Below are positions 1-8,660 of a stretch of DNA of 64,000 nucleotides, piece after piece; within the stretch, counting starts at the first letter, position 1, and each line of letters starts with the position of its first letter. The stretch covers positions 1,426,001-1,490,000 of the forward strand of contig NZ_CP118574.1 in the NCBI RefSeq assembly GCF_028898845.1, written 5' to 3'. This DNA is from Streptomyces sp. WZ-12. Its GTDB lineage: Bacteria; Actinomycetota; Actinomycetes; Streptomycetales; Streptomycetaceae. A program made the translations under genes and the position numbers. Under the pieces are notes generated by a model. It ran no database searches. It was not told the origin of the DNA and saw only the letters and a list, made by a program, of their open reading frames with translations.

Positions 1-574
<574 letters not shown>

Positions 575-636
575 CGAGTACTCCTGCGTCGACCTGTCAC
601 GGGCATGTCCGACCGATGGGGTCGGGTCACTGCGTC

Positions 637-655
637 AATTCCGCATCTTGGAATT
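637..655. promoter_or_regulatory. Inverted repeat upstream of gcl, possible repressor site
   Basis: AATTCC and GGAATT form a perfect 6-bp inverted repeat with a 7-nt spacer in an unusually A/T-rich stretch (about 635-685). A second GGAA lies nearby. It sits 63-81 bp upstream of the gcl start. In streptomycetes gcl is usually controlled by an IclR-type regulator (AllR), but I cannot assign this site to a protein. Confidence 0.35.
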
Positions 656-830
656 AATGTTTTGCTTTATGGAAGGAAAGTAGAGCGAGACGTTCGACCC
701 GTCAAGAGGTGTGGTGCGACCGCGGGACGGCGCCAGGCACGGAGACGTCGCGCACCGGGGAGCGTTCGGCGCGCGGCGCGGGCGGCGGCCGGATCCGCGG
801 TCCGTGAGCGCGCCCCGCTCCGCACGTACC

Positions 831-1979
831 GTGAGCGGGGTGAACCGTGCGCGCGACCGACTACAGGCCGTCCTGGAGGCACTGCCACGGGCGGCGATCG
901 TGCAGAGCGGCGACGCGCACGTCGTCGCCGTCAACCGCCGCTTCATCGAGCTGTTCGGGCTCGACGGGGTGGACCACTCCCCCGGCGCGCCCCTCTGGCC
1001 GGTGGTCGAGGAGGTGGCCGGCCGGTTCGCGGTGCGGCCGGATCCGGCCGGGGCGCGCAGTGCCGCGCTGGCGGCCCGCCGGGTGCACCGCGTCGCCGAA
1101 TTCCCGCTCGCCGACGGCCGGATCATCCGGCGCGAGACGGCGCCGCTGTACGACGCGGACGGGCACCCCTTCGGGACGCTGTGGACCGCCGAGGACGTCA
1201 CCGAGGCCAAGCGCCGCGAGCACGCACTGCACCGGGACAACGCGTCGCTGGCCGAACTCGCCCGCCGGCGCAACGCGTTCCTCGCCACCGCCTCGCACAA
1301 CCTGCGGACCCCACTGACCTCCGTGCTCAGCTTCTGCGATCTGCTCGCCGACCCGGCGTCCGGCCCGCTCGACCCGGAGCAGCGGGAGTTCCTCGCCGCG
1401 ATCCGCCGCAACGCCGAGCGGATGGCGTCGGTGATCACCGAGTTGATGGAGACCGCGGTGTTGCGCGAGCCGCGGCACCGGCTGGAGTTCGACACGGTGG
1501 ACGTGGCCACGATGGTCGAGCACGCCGTGCTGGACCGGATGCCGACGCTGACGGCGGCCGGGGTGTTCACCGTGCTGCGCTGCCGGCCCGGCCCTCCGCT
1601 GCACGGCGATGCGCACCGGCTGGCGCAGGTGCTGGACAACCTCCTGGAGAACGCGGCCAAGTTCACCCCGCCCGACGGCCGGGTCGAGGTCGTCGCCGAG
1701 GCGGACGACGACACCTGGCGCATCGAGGTGGCCGACACCGGGATCGGCGTGCCGGAGCAGTACCGGGAGGAGATCTTCTCCGGGTTCGTCCGGGCGCCCA
1801 ACGCCGAGCACGGCGGCTATCCGGGCACCGGCCTCGGCCTGGCCTTCAGCCGGGACGTGGTGCGCCGGCACGGCGGCGAACTCACCGTCGCGGACGCCCC
1901 GGACCAGGGGGCGGTCTTCACCGTCCGGCTACCGGTCGGCGGGCCGGGGCCGGAGGCGGACGGGGCGGGCCCGCGGTGA
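831..1979 (+). CDS. PAS-domain sensor histidine kinase
   Basis: Cytoplasmic two-component sensor kinase. The order is an N-terminal PAS-like domain (about residues 5-125, with LEALPRAAIVQSGDAHVVAVNRR), then HisKA with the H-box ATASHNLRTPLTSVLSF, then HATPase_c with N-box LDNLLENAAKF, G1 VADTGIGVP and G2 GTGLGLAFS. No transmembrane segment is visible, so the signal is probably intracellular. The frame is open upstream to GTG at 711, but that extension is low-complexity Arg/Pro-rich, so I chose GTG 831; GTG 840 is equally possible. The stop overlaps the response-regulator start by 4 bp (GTGA), so the two genes are translationally coupled. Confidence 0.82.
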   Translation: MSGVNRARDRLQAVLEALPRAAIVQSGDAHVVAVNRRFIELFGLDGVDHSPGAPLWPVVEEVAGRFAVRPDPAGARSAALAARRVHRVAEFPLADGRIIRRETAPLYDADGHPFGTLWTAEDVTEAKRREHALHRDNASLAELARRRNAFLATASHNLRTPLTSVLSFCDLLADPASGPLDPEQREFLAAIRRNAERMASVITELMETAVLREPRHRLEFDTVDVATMVEHAVLDRMPTLTAAGVFTVLRCRPGPPLHGDAHRLAQVLDNLLENAAKFTPPDGRVEVVAEADDDTWRIEVADTGIGVPEQYREEIFSGFVRAPNAEHGGYPGTGLGLAFSRDVVRRHGGELTVADAPDQGAVFTVRLPVGGPGPEADGAGPR

Positions 1980-2674
1980 CCCGGATCCTGGTCGTCGAGG
2001 ACGACCCCGACGTGGCGACCGCGCTGCGCACGCTGCTCACCCGGGCCGGGTACGAGGTGCTCCCCGCCGAGGACGGCCGGGCGGGGCTGCGCCGGCTCTT
2101 CGCGGACGACCCCGACCTGATGGTGCTGGACGTCGGACTGCCCGGGTTGGACGGCTGGCAGGTGCTGGAGCGCACCCGCGACATGACCGACCTGCCGGTC
2201 CTGCTGCTCACCGCGCGCGGGGCCGAGAGCGACCGGGTGCGGGGGCTGCGGGCCGGGGCCGACGACTACCTGCCCAAACCGTTCGGCAACGACGAGCTGC
2301 TGGCCCGCATCGAGGCGCTGCTGCGGCGGGCCGCGCCCGCGCGCTGGGCCGGGTCGGCGCAGGACGACGCGCTGCGGCTGGTGCCCGAGCGCCGCTCGGC
2401 GATCTGGCGGGGCGAGGAGGCGCGGCTCAGTGACATCGAGTACCGGCTGCTCCAGGTGCTGGTCCGCAACCGCGGCCGGGTGGTCACCACCGACCAACTG
2501 CTCGACCAGGTCTGGGACGATCCGCAGGGCATCGGCCGGGACCGGGTGAAGTTCGCGGTGCTGCGGGTGCGGCGCAAGCTCCAGCAGGCGGCGGGCAGCC
2601 TGGAGAGCGACCCGATCGAGGCGGTGCGCGGGCTGGGCTACCGGTACCGGGCGGACGGGGACGGCGGCCCCTGA
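1976..2674 (+). CDS. OmpR/PhoB-family response regulator
   Basis: DNA-binding partner of the preceding kinase. The receiver domain (about residues 1-115) has the acidic pair in ILVVEDDPD, the phospho-acceptor Asp in LMVLDVGLPGLDGW and the conserved Lys in DDYLPKPFGNDELLARI. It is followed by a winged-helix domain (about 130-225) with LSDIEYRLLQVLVRNRGRVVT and the C-terminal EAVRGLGYRYR signature. The start is GTG 1976 inside the kinase stop codon. At 232 aa it has the usual family length. The target genes are not evident from context. Confidence 0.9.
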   Translation: MTRILVVEDDPDVATALRTLLTRAGYEVLPAEDGRAGLRRLFADDPDLMVLDVGLPGLDGWQVLERTRDMTDLPVLLLTARGAESDRVRGLRAGADDYLPKPFGNDELLARIEALLRRAAPARWAGSAQDDALRLVPERRSAIWRGEEARLSDIEYRLLQVLVRNRGRVVTTDQLLDQVWDDPQGIGRDRVKFAVLRVRRKLQQAAGSLESDPIEAVRGLGYRYRADGDGGP

Positions 2675-2712
2675 GCGGCGGGGCCGGGAGACCGGGGCGC
2701 GGCGCACCACAG

Positions 2713-2740
2713 GTCCCGTACGGGACGGGACCAAGGTCCC
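2713..2740. promoter_or_regulatory. Two adjacent GTCCC palindromes, DosR/DevR-like sites
   Basis: GTCCCGTACGGGAC (2713-2726) and GGGACCAAGGTCCC (2727-2740) are two abutting perfect 14-bp palindromes. Further GGTCCC half-sites follow at about 2758. The second resembles the GGGAC-N4-GTCCC core of mycobacterial DosR and its streptomycete relatives. The pair lies about 140 bp upstream of wecB, so it could control the wecB-GT2 pair under hypoxia or dormancy. The protein assignment is inference. Confidence 0.45.
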
Positions 2741-2877
2741 ACGTCCCACCGGCCACAGGTCCCCTCTTGGGGGCGGGAGCGGGATAGCAACCCTCGGGCA
2801 ACCGAACGCCAGCCGTCGCGGCAACGGACCGCGGCGACCGTGGGGGACCTCCCCGCCGGTCCTCCCCTGGAGTCGCC

Positions 2878-4011
2878 ATGCCCGCCCTGCCGCCCCGCAG
2901 CGTCGCCGTCGTCCTCGGCACCCGTCCCGAGCTGGTCAAGCTCACCGAGCTGATCCGGCTGCTGGGGCCCGCCGCGCACGTCGTGCACACCGGGCAGCAC
3001 TACGACGAGGAGCTCTCCGGCCGCTTCCTGGCCGAGTTCGGGATACCGGAGCCGACGTATCTGACCGGGGTCGGCGGGCAGCCCCGCGCGGTGCAGGTCT
3101 CGGCCGCGCTGGCGCAGCTCGACGCGGTCTTCCGGGACGGACCGGCCCGGGCCGTGGTCGTCCAGGGCGACACCAACGCCGCCCTCGCCGGGGCGCTCGC
3201 CGCCAACGCCCGCGCCCTCCCGCTCGTCCACGTCGAGGCCGGGCTGCGCAGCCACGACCGCAACATGCCCGAAGAGCACAACCGGGTGCTGATCGACCGG
3301 ATCGCCGACGTGCTGTGCGCGGCGACGCCCGAGAACCGCGCCAACCTGCTCGCCGAGGGCGTCCCGGCCGACCGCATCGACGTCACCGGCAACACCGTGG
3401 TCGAGGCAGCGCACCGCCAACTCCCGGCCGAACGGGTGCGGTTGGCGTACCTGGCGGGGCTCGGCCTGACGCCGGACGGCTATCTGCTGGCCACCGTCCA
3501 CCGGCCCGAGAACACCGACGACCCGGCCGCGCTGCGGGCCGTCCTGGGCGAACTGGCCGCGCTGGCCGAGGAGGTGCCGGTCGTGCTGCCGCTGCATCCG
3601 CGCACCCGGGCCCGCGCCGAGGCCGCCGGCCTGGCCGGGCTGCTCGCCCCGCTGCGGGTGACCCGCCCGCTCGGCTACCGGGACTTCCTGGCGCTGGCCC
3701 GGCACGCGGCGCTGCTGGTCTCCGACTCCGGGGGCGTCCAGGAGGAGGTCACGGTCCTGGGCCGGCCGCTGGTCGTGGTGCGCAACTCCACCGAACGCCC
3801 GGAGGCGATGGCCGACTTCGCCACCTTGGTCGCCCCGGGCCCGGAGCTCGGCCGGGCCGCGCGGGAACGGCTGGCGCTGGGCGCGGCCGGCCGGGCCCAA
3901 CTGGCCGCGCTGCCCAGCCCGTTCGGCGACGGCCTGGCCTCCCAGCGGATCGCCGAGCTGCTCGCCGACCTGGTGACCGCCCGCACCGCGCCGTATGCCG
4001 CGGCCGCCTGA
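2878..4011 (+). CDS. wecB: UDP-N-acetylglucosamine 2-epimerase, non-hydrolysing
   Basis: Interconverts UDP-GlcNAc and UDP-ManNAc for cell-surface polysaccharide synthesis. The 377-aa length and motifs fit WecB: VVLGTRPELVKL at the N-terminus, HTGQHYDEELS, VQGDTNAAL, HVEAGLRSHDRNMPEEHNR, the sugar-nucleotide binding region TVHRPENTDD and SDSGGVQEE near the C-terminus. ATG 2878 follows CCTGGAGTCGCC. The glycosyltransferase starts 40 bp downstream, so the two are probably cotranscribed and could make one surface glycan. WecB usually has RPE(A/L)IK; here it reads RPELVK. Confidence 0.9.
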   Translation: MPALPPRSVAVVLGTRPELVKLTELIRLLGPAAHVVHTGQHYDEELSGRFLAEFGIPEPTYLTGVGGQPRAVQVSAALAQLDAVFRDGPARAVVVQGDTNAALAGALAANARALPLVHVEAGLRSHDRNMPEEHNRVLIDRIADVLCAATPENRANLLAEGVPADRIDVTGNTVVEAAHRQLPAERVRLAYLAGLGLTPDGYLLATVHRPENTDDPAALRAVLGELAALAEEVPVVLPLHPRTRARAEAAGLAGLLAPLRVTRPLGYRDFLALARHAALLVSDSGGVQEEVTVLGRPLVVVRNSTERPEAMADFATLVAPGPELGRAARERLALGAAGRAQLAALPSPFGDGLASQRIAELLADLVTARTAPYAAAA

Positions 4012-4051
4012 CCGCGCCCGACCGACCGCGCCGCCCCATCGGAGGACCCCC

Positions 4052-5380
4052 GTGTTCGACAGCCTGTTGATCTTCCTGTTCCCCTTCGCCCTGCTGGCCT
4101 GCTTCCTGCTCTACTGGGCCGGGTCCCGCCACTCCTACCGCACCCGCCCGCGCACCGAGCCCGGCGACCCGACCGCGCTGGACTGGCACTTCTTCGTCCC
4201 CTGCCGGGACGAGGAGGCGGTGGTCGGCGCCACCGTCAGCCAGTTGCGCGGCGACTTCCCGGCCGCCCACGTGTGGGTGATCGACGACGACAGCGACGAC
4301 CGGACCGGCCGCATCGTCGCCGAGCTCGCCGAGGAGGACCGCCGGGTCCACCTCGTCCGCCGGGTGCGCCCCGACGCCCGCACCGGCAAGGGCGATGCGT
4401 TGAACGCCGCCTACGACCAGCTCGGCGAGTTCCTGCCGGAGGGCACCGACCGCTCGCGGGTCGTGGTGTGCGTGGTCGACGCCGACGGGCGGCTGGACCG
4501 CGGTGCGTTGGCCGCGGCGGCGGGACCGACCGGCTTCGGCGACCCCGAGGTCGGCGGCGTACAGGTGGGCGTGCGGATGCGCAACGTCGACGACGAGCGC
4601 CCGCTGCCCGAGCGCGGTCGGTTCCTCAACTCCCTGGCCCGGCTGCTGGTTCGCGTCCAGGACATGGAGTTCGCGGTGTCCAACGCGGGGATGCAGTTGC
4701 TGCGGATGCGCACCGGTTCGGTGGGGCTGGGCGGCAACGGCCAGTTCACCCGGCTGTCCGCGCTGGACCGGATAGCCGCCACCGAGCGCCGTCCCTGGAA
4801 GCGCGGCGCGCTGCTGGAGGACTACGAGTTGGGCCTGCACATGATCCTGGCCGGCTTCCGGGTCACCCACCTCCCCGACGCCTGGGTCTCCCAGGAGGGC
4901 CTGCCGCACCTGCGCCGACTGCTGACCCAGCGCACCCGCTGGGCGCAGGGCAACCTCCAGTGCGTCCGCTACGCCCCGCGCATCGTCTCCTCCCGCCACT
5001 ACGGCGGCCGGGGCGTGCTGGAGACCCTCTACACCTTCTGCCAGCCGGTGGCGCACCTGGTGACGCTGGGGCTGACCGCGGCGCTGCTGGTGCTCGGCGG
5101 CTTCGGTTCGCTGGTGCTCTGGCCGCTGGCGGCGATCCTGGCGGCGCTGGCCATCGGCCCGTTCCTGCTGTGGGGTCCGGTATACCGTCGCGACCACGCG
5201 CCGGAGGCGTCCCGGTTGACGGCGGTGCTGTGGGGCATGGCGCTGTGGCTGTACGCGTATCACCTGTTCGTGGTGTCGGCCCGCGGTTTCGTGCGGATGC
5301 TGCGCGGCCGCAACGGGTGGGCGAAGACCCGGCGCAACGCGGAGCCGGTGACGGACGGCCCGGTGGCCCGGGAGTCGTGA
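4052..5380 (+). CDS. Membrane glycosyltransferase family 2 (processive type)
   Basis: Probable polysaccharide synthase-like GT2. An N-terminal membrane segment (SLLIFLFPFALLACFLLYW) is followed by the catalytic domain, with VIDDDSDDRTG (nucleotide-binding Asp), VVDADGRLD (DxD-like), GGNGQFTR, LLEDYELGLH (the ED base motif) and QRTRWAQGN (Q-x-x-R-W). Two or three hydrophobic helices follow at the C-terminus (about residues 330-400). The QxxRW motif is typical of processive enzymes such as cellulose, chitin and hyaluronan synthases. GTG 4052 has GGAGG 8 nt upstream; the frame is open further 5' inside wecB but without a ribosome site. The neighbouring wecB suggests a ManNAc- or GlcNAc-containing product. 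Confidence 0.82.
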   Translation: MFDSLLIFLFPFALLACFLLYWAGSRHSYRTRPRTEPGDPTALDWHFFVPCRDEEAVVGATVSQLRGDFPAAHVWVIDDDSDDRTGRIVAELAEEDRRVHLVRRVRPDARTGKGDALNAAYDQLGEFLPEGTDRSRVVVCVVDADGRLDRGALAAAAGPTGFGDPEVGGVQVGVRMRNVDDERPLPERGRFLNSLARLLVRVQDMEFAVSNAGMQLLRMRTGSVGLGGNGQFTRLSALDRIAATERRPWKRGALLEDYELGLHMILAGFRVTHLPDAWVSQEGLPHLRRLLTQRTRWAQGNLQCVRYAPRIVSSRHYGGRGVLETLYTFCQPVAHLVTLGLTAALLVLGGFGSLVLWPLAAILAALAIGPFLLWGPVYRRDHAPEASRLTAVLWGMALWLYAYHLFVVSARGFVRMLRGRNGWAKTRRNAEPVTDGPVARES

Positions 5381-5540
5381 CCGCCCCTCAAGCGCCGCGT
5401 CTCACCATGTGAACGTGTAACTGATCACATAGCCGGCGGTGCATGGGCCGGGCGTGGTTGGGTAGTCGGGCGCCGGCGGCGCGCCCGTGCCCGCGCCCGG
5501 CTGCCGCCGCCTGCCCGATCGATTTTCAGGAGAGTCACCC

Positions 5541-5714
5541 ATGCCCGCCCCCGTCCCAGCCCCCGTGCCCGCCCCGGCGAGCGGTTCACCGATCTACGAG
5601 AGCCTGGTCTCCAAACACGGCGACGTGGTCGCCGAGAGCCGTCGCGCCGCGCAGGAGACCCAGCGGGAGGCCGACCGGCTGCTGCACTTCGCCCCGCGGG
5701 ACGGCAAGAACTGA
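5541..5714 (+). CDS. Small hypothetical protein, Pro/Ala-rich N-terminus
   Basis: 57 aa. ATG 5541 is preceded by AGGAGA at the right distance. The first 18 residues are an alternating Pro-Ala-Val run (MPAPVPAPVPAPASG). The remainder is charged and probably helical (SLVSKHGDVVAESRRAAQET) with a basic end. There is no signal peptide or membrane helix. I do not recognise the family. It stands alone between the GT2 gene and the convergent acyl-CoA dehydrogenase. Confidence 0.6.
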   Translation: MPAPVPAPVPAPASGSPIYESLVSKHGDVVAESRRAAQETQREADRLLHFAPRDGKN

Positions 5715-5785
5715 AACGGCGCCGGAGGGCGGCCCGGGCCTCGCGCCCCGGCCGCCCTCGGGCCGCCCGCCCGTTATCGCGGCCG

Positions 5786-7036
5786 CTAGCGGATCGGCAC
5801 CCCGGACAGCGTCCGGGCGATGACCAGCCGCTGGATCTCGCTGGTGCCCTCGAAGATCGTGTAGATGGCGGCGTCCCGGTGCATCCGCTCGACCGGGTAC
5901 TCCCGGGTGAAGCCGTTGCCGCCGAGGATCTGGAGCGCCTGGGCGGTGACCTTCTTGGCGGTCTCGCTGGCGAACAGCTTGGACATCGAGCCCTCGGCGC
6001 TCTCGAACTTCTTGCCCGCGACCGCCATCCAGGAGGCGCGCCAGACCAGGAGGCGGGCGGCGTCGATCTGGGTGCGCATGTCGGCCAGTTGGAAGGCCAC
6101 GCCCTGGTTGTCGATGACCGGGCGACCGAACTGCTCGCGGGTCTTGGCGTACTCCAGCGCCTCCTCGTAGGCGGCGCGGGCGGTGCCGACGGCCATCGCG
6201 CCGACGGCCGGACGGGACGCCTCGAAGGTGGCCATCGCGGCGTTCTTCACCCTCTCCCAGCCTCCGGCCGGAGAGACCCCCTTGCTCCCCTTCGCGCGCT
6301 CGCGGGCCCGGGCCAGCCGCTCGTCCAGCTTCTCCTTGCCGCCGAGCAGGCAGTGACCGGGGACCCGGACGTTCTCCAGCACCACCTCGGCGGTGTGCGA
6401 GGCCCGGATGCCGTGCTTCTTGAACTTCTGGCCCTGGGAGAGGCCGGGGGTGTTCGGCGGGACGATGAACGAGGCATGGCCCTTGGAGCCCAACTCCGGG
6501 TCGACGACGGCGACCACGACGTGGACGCCCGCGATGCCGCCGTTGGTGGCCCAGGTCTTGGTGCCGTTGAGCACCCACTCGTCCTTGGCCTCGTCGTAGA
6601 CGGCGCGGGTGCGCATCGAGGCGACGTCGGAGCCGGCGTCCGGCTCGGAGGAGCAGAAGGCGGCGACCTTCACGTCGTTGGCGTCGCCGTACATCTGCGG
6701 GACCCAGGTGCCGATCTGCTCCTCGGTGCCGTTGGCCAGTACGCCGACGGCGGCCAGGCCGGTGCCCACGATGGACAGCGCGATGCCGGCGTCGCCCCAG
6801 AAGAGCTCCTCCATGGTCATCGGGATGCCGAGGCCGGTGGGGTCGAAGAACTGCTGGGCGTAGAAGTCGAGCGAGTACAGGCCGATCTTGGCGGCCTCCT
6901 GGATCACCGGCCAGGGGGTCTCCTCGCGCTCGTCCCACTCGGCGGCCGCGGGGCGGATCACGTCGGCGGCGAAGCCGTGGATCCAGTCACGGACTTCCTT
7001 CTGCTCGTCGTTGAGTTCCATGGTGAACTCGGCCAT
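5786..7036 (-). CDS. Acyl-CoA dehydrogenase
   Basis: FAD-dependent alpha,beta-dehydrogenation of an acyl-CoA. At 416 aa it shows the three-domain ACAD layout: helical N-domain with QLNDEQKE-like start and FYAQQFFDPTGLGIPMTMEE, the mid beta-domain with AAFCSSEPDAGSDVASMRTRA and LNGTKTWATNG, and the C-terminal helical domain with YAKTREQFGRPVIDNQGVAFQLADM, QILGGNGFTREYPVERMHRDA and the end motif YTIFEGTSEIQR, whose Glu is the usual catalytic base. ATG 7036 has GGAGGGG directly upstream. A divergent TetR gene with operator-like repeats between them suggests local repression relieved by an acyl-CoA. The substrate chain cannot be told. Confidence 0.9.
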   Translation of the reverse strand: MAEFTMELNDEQKEVRDWIHGFAADVIRPAAAEWDEREETPWPVIQEAAKIGLYSLDFYAQQFFDPTGLGIPMTMEELFWGDAGIALSIVGTGLAAVGVLANGTEEQIGTWVPQMYGDANDVKVAAFCSSEPDAGSDVASMRTRAVYDEAKDEWVLNGTKTWATNGGIAGVHVVVAVVDPELGSKGHASFIVPPNTPGLSQGQKFKKHGIRASHTAEVVLENVRVPGHCLLGGKEKLDERLARARERAKGSKGVSPAGGWERVKNAAMATFEASRPAVGAMAVGTARAAYEEALEYAKTREQFGRPVIDNQGVAFQLADMRTQIDAARLLVWRASWMAVAGKKFESAEGSMSKLFASETAKKVTAQALQILGGNGFTREYPVERMHRDAAIYTIFEGTSEIQRLVIARTLSGVPIR

Positions 7037-7065
7037 GTCCCCTCCAGTGGTGCGTACGGCCAGCC

Positions 7066-7103
7066 GTTACTTCCGGTAACCGGAGTCTGTTACCAGCCAG
7101 TAA
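7066..7103. promoter_or_regulatory. TetR-type operators between the acyl-CoA dehydrogenase and its divergent regulator
   Basis: Two related inverted repeats lie 30-67 bp upstream of the dehydrogenase start: GTTAC-N5-GTAAC (7066-7080) and TTAC-N6-GTAA (7090-7103). Overlapping the first is TCCGGT-A-ACCGGA (7072-7084). The paired half-sites and their location between divergent genes fit autoregulation by the adjacent TetR protein. Confidence 0.5.
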
Positions 7104-7214
7104 TGGATGTCAACTCCTCCTGGGAGCCGAATTGGCCGCGGAGTTCGGGCGTCGAGGAGTCCGGGTGTTACGTTGCGCGAGCGCCACGGATTCACAAGGG
7201 TGGGGAGCACGACC

Positions 7215-7895
7215 ATGGAGAGCATCGACAGCGCCGGACAGACCGGCACCGAGCAGGCCGCAACGGACGGCGACCGGCAGCAGGCGACCGAGCGCAGACG
7301 ACGGGAGCTGCTGGAGGCGGCCGAGCGGATCGTGCTGCGGGACGGCCCGGGAGCGTCGATGAACGCCATCGCCGCCGAGGCCGGGATCACCAAGCCGATC
7401 CTCTACCGGCACTTCGGCGACAAGGGCGGCCTCTACCGCGCCCTCGCCGTCCGGCACACCGACGCCCTGCTGGCCAACCTCCGGGCCGCGCTGGACGGCC
7501 AGGCACTGCGCCGGGAGCGCGTCGAGGCCACCCTCGACGCCTACCTCGTCGCCATCGAGACCCGGCCGCAGGTCTACCGCTTCCTGATGCACCCCGCGGA
7601 CGAGGACGTCCCCTCGGAGTCCGGCTTCGACGTGGGCCGGCACTCCGCTCCCCTGCTGCGCCGGCTCGGCGAGGAGCTGGCCAAGGTCATCGCCGAACGG
7701 CTCGACCTGGGGCCGGACGGCGCGGAGCGGGCCCGGGTGTGGGGGCACGGGATCGTCGGCATGATGCACGCGGCCGGCGACTGGTGGCTGCGCGAACGCC
7801 CCTGCTCCCGCGAGCAGTTGGTGCGCCACCTCACCGATCTGCTGTGGGGCCAACTGGCCACCGCGCAGAACCTCGCCGGCGGCCCGGGCTTCTGA
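7215..7895 (+). CDS. TetR-family transcriptional regulator
   Basis: 226 aa. The N-terminal helix-turn-helix (residues about 25-75) reads ELLEAAERIVLRDGPGASMN then AAEAGITKPILYRHFGDKGG, a canonical TetR recognition segment. The C-terminal ligand domain is hydrophobic and includes MHPADEDVPSESGFDVG. ATG 7215 was chosen because it precedes a normal-length N-arm; the frame is open upstream to GTG 7107. Its divergent partner is an acyl-CoA dehydrogenase, so it probably senses an acyl-CoA or a related lipid (inference). Confidence 0.85.
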   Translation: MESIDSAGQTGTEQAATDGDRQQATERRRRELLEAAERIVLRDGPGASMNAIAAEAGITKPILYRHFGDKGGLYRALAVRHTDALLANLRAALDGQALRRERVEATLDAYLVAIETRPQVYRFLMHPADEDVPSESGFDVGRHSAPLLRRLGEELAKVIAERLDLGPDGAERARVWGHGIVGMMHAAGDWWLRERPCSREQLVRHLTDLLWGQLATAQNLAGGPGF

Positions 7896-7906
7896 CCCGG
7901 TCGGCG

Positions 7907-8473
7907 TCAGACCGGCTCCGCCGCCCGCTCGTCGGCCGCCGCCCACGGGGCGCGGGCGAGCGCGCGCAGCGTCCTACGGCGGCGGAGGCCGGTGAGGTGG
8001 TCGAGGTAGAGGCCGCCGCCGAGGTGGTCGCACTCGTGCTGGAGGCAGCGGGCGAAGAAGCCGGTGCCGGTCACCGTCACCGGCTGACCCGTGACGTCGA
8101 AACCGGTCACCACGGCGTGGTCGTGGCGCGGGGTGCCGGCCTCGATGCCGGGCAGCGACAGGCAGCCCTCGGGCCCGCGCACCACCGGACCGTCCGCCTC
8201 CACCAACTCCGGGTTGACCAGGTGCCCGAGGTGCCGGCGCTCCTCGTCGTCGGGGCAGTCGTAGACGAACACCCGCAGCGGGACGCCGATCTGGTTGGCG
8301 GCCAGGCCCACGCCGTTCGCGGCGTACATCGTCGCGAACATGTCCTCGATCAGCGCGGCCAGTTCGCCGTCGAAGGCGGTGACCTCCGCGCACGGCCCGG
8401 CGAGGACCGGATCGCCGTAGAGGCACAGGGGGCGGGGGGTGCCGGAACTGCCGGGGATGGTGCGGTGGCGCAT
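7907..8473 (-). CDS. def: Peptide deformylase
   Basis: Removes the N-formyl group from nascent proteins using Fe/Zn. All three family motifs are present: GVGLAANQIG (motif 1), EGCLSLPG with the metal Cys (motif 2) and QHECDHLGG with two metal His and the catalytic Glu (motif 3). At 188 aa it is a normal type of actinobacterial paralogue. I chose ATG 8473 (MRHRTIPGSSG); an in-frame ATG at 8497 adds 8 residues and cannot be excluded. Its stop lies just 9 bp from the convergent TetR stop. Confidence 0.88.
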   Translation of the reverse strand: MRHRTIPGSSGTPRPLCLYGDPVLAGPCAEVTAFDGELAALIEDMFATMYAANGVGLAANQIGVPLRVFVYDCPDDEERRHLGHLVNPELVEADGPVVRGPEGCLSLPGIEAGTPRHDHAVVTGFDVTGQPVTVTGTGFFARCLQHECDHLGGGLYLDHLTGLRRRRTLRALARAPWAAADERAAEPV

Positions 8474-8660
8474 GGGCCCAGCGTACGTGTCGGGCATTCC
8501 GGATGGGGTCACGCAGGTGGCGGAATTCGGGCCGGCCGCCGGATCTCGATAGGCTGCTCCTCGACCGAAGCCTCCGGCCGGTCGGCGGCCGCGGAGGAGG
8601 CGCGTTCTCCCGGCAGCCCTCAGGGCAGGGGTGCGCCGGATGCAAGGAGGATCTAGGACC

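Noticed and set aside
3749..5263. 504-codon frame opposite wecB and GT2
   Set aside because: Composition is His/Arg/Gln-rich, typical of shadow frames; wecB and GT2 on the plus strand have full motifs.
5407..5430. ATGTGA-N12-TCACAT inverted repeat after the GT2 gene
   Set aside because: The wide spacer and lack of a clear downstream promoter make it too weak to call a regulatory site.
7110..7946. Minus-strand frame opposite the TetR gene
   Set aside because: No domain, no ribosome site; shadow.
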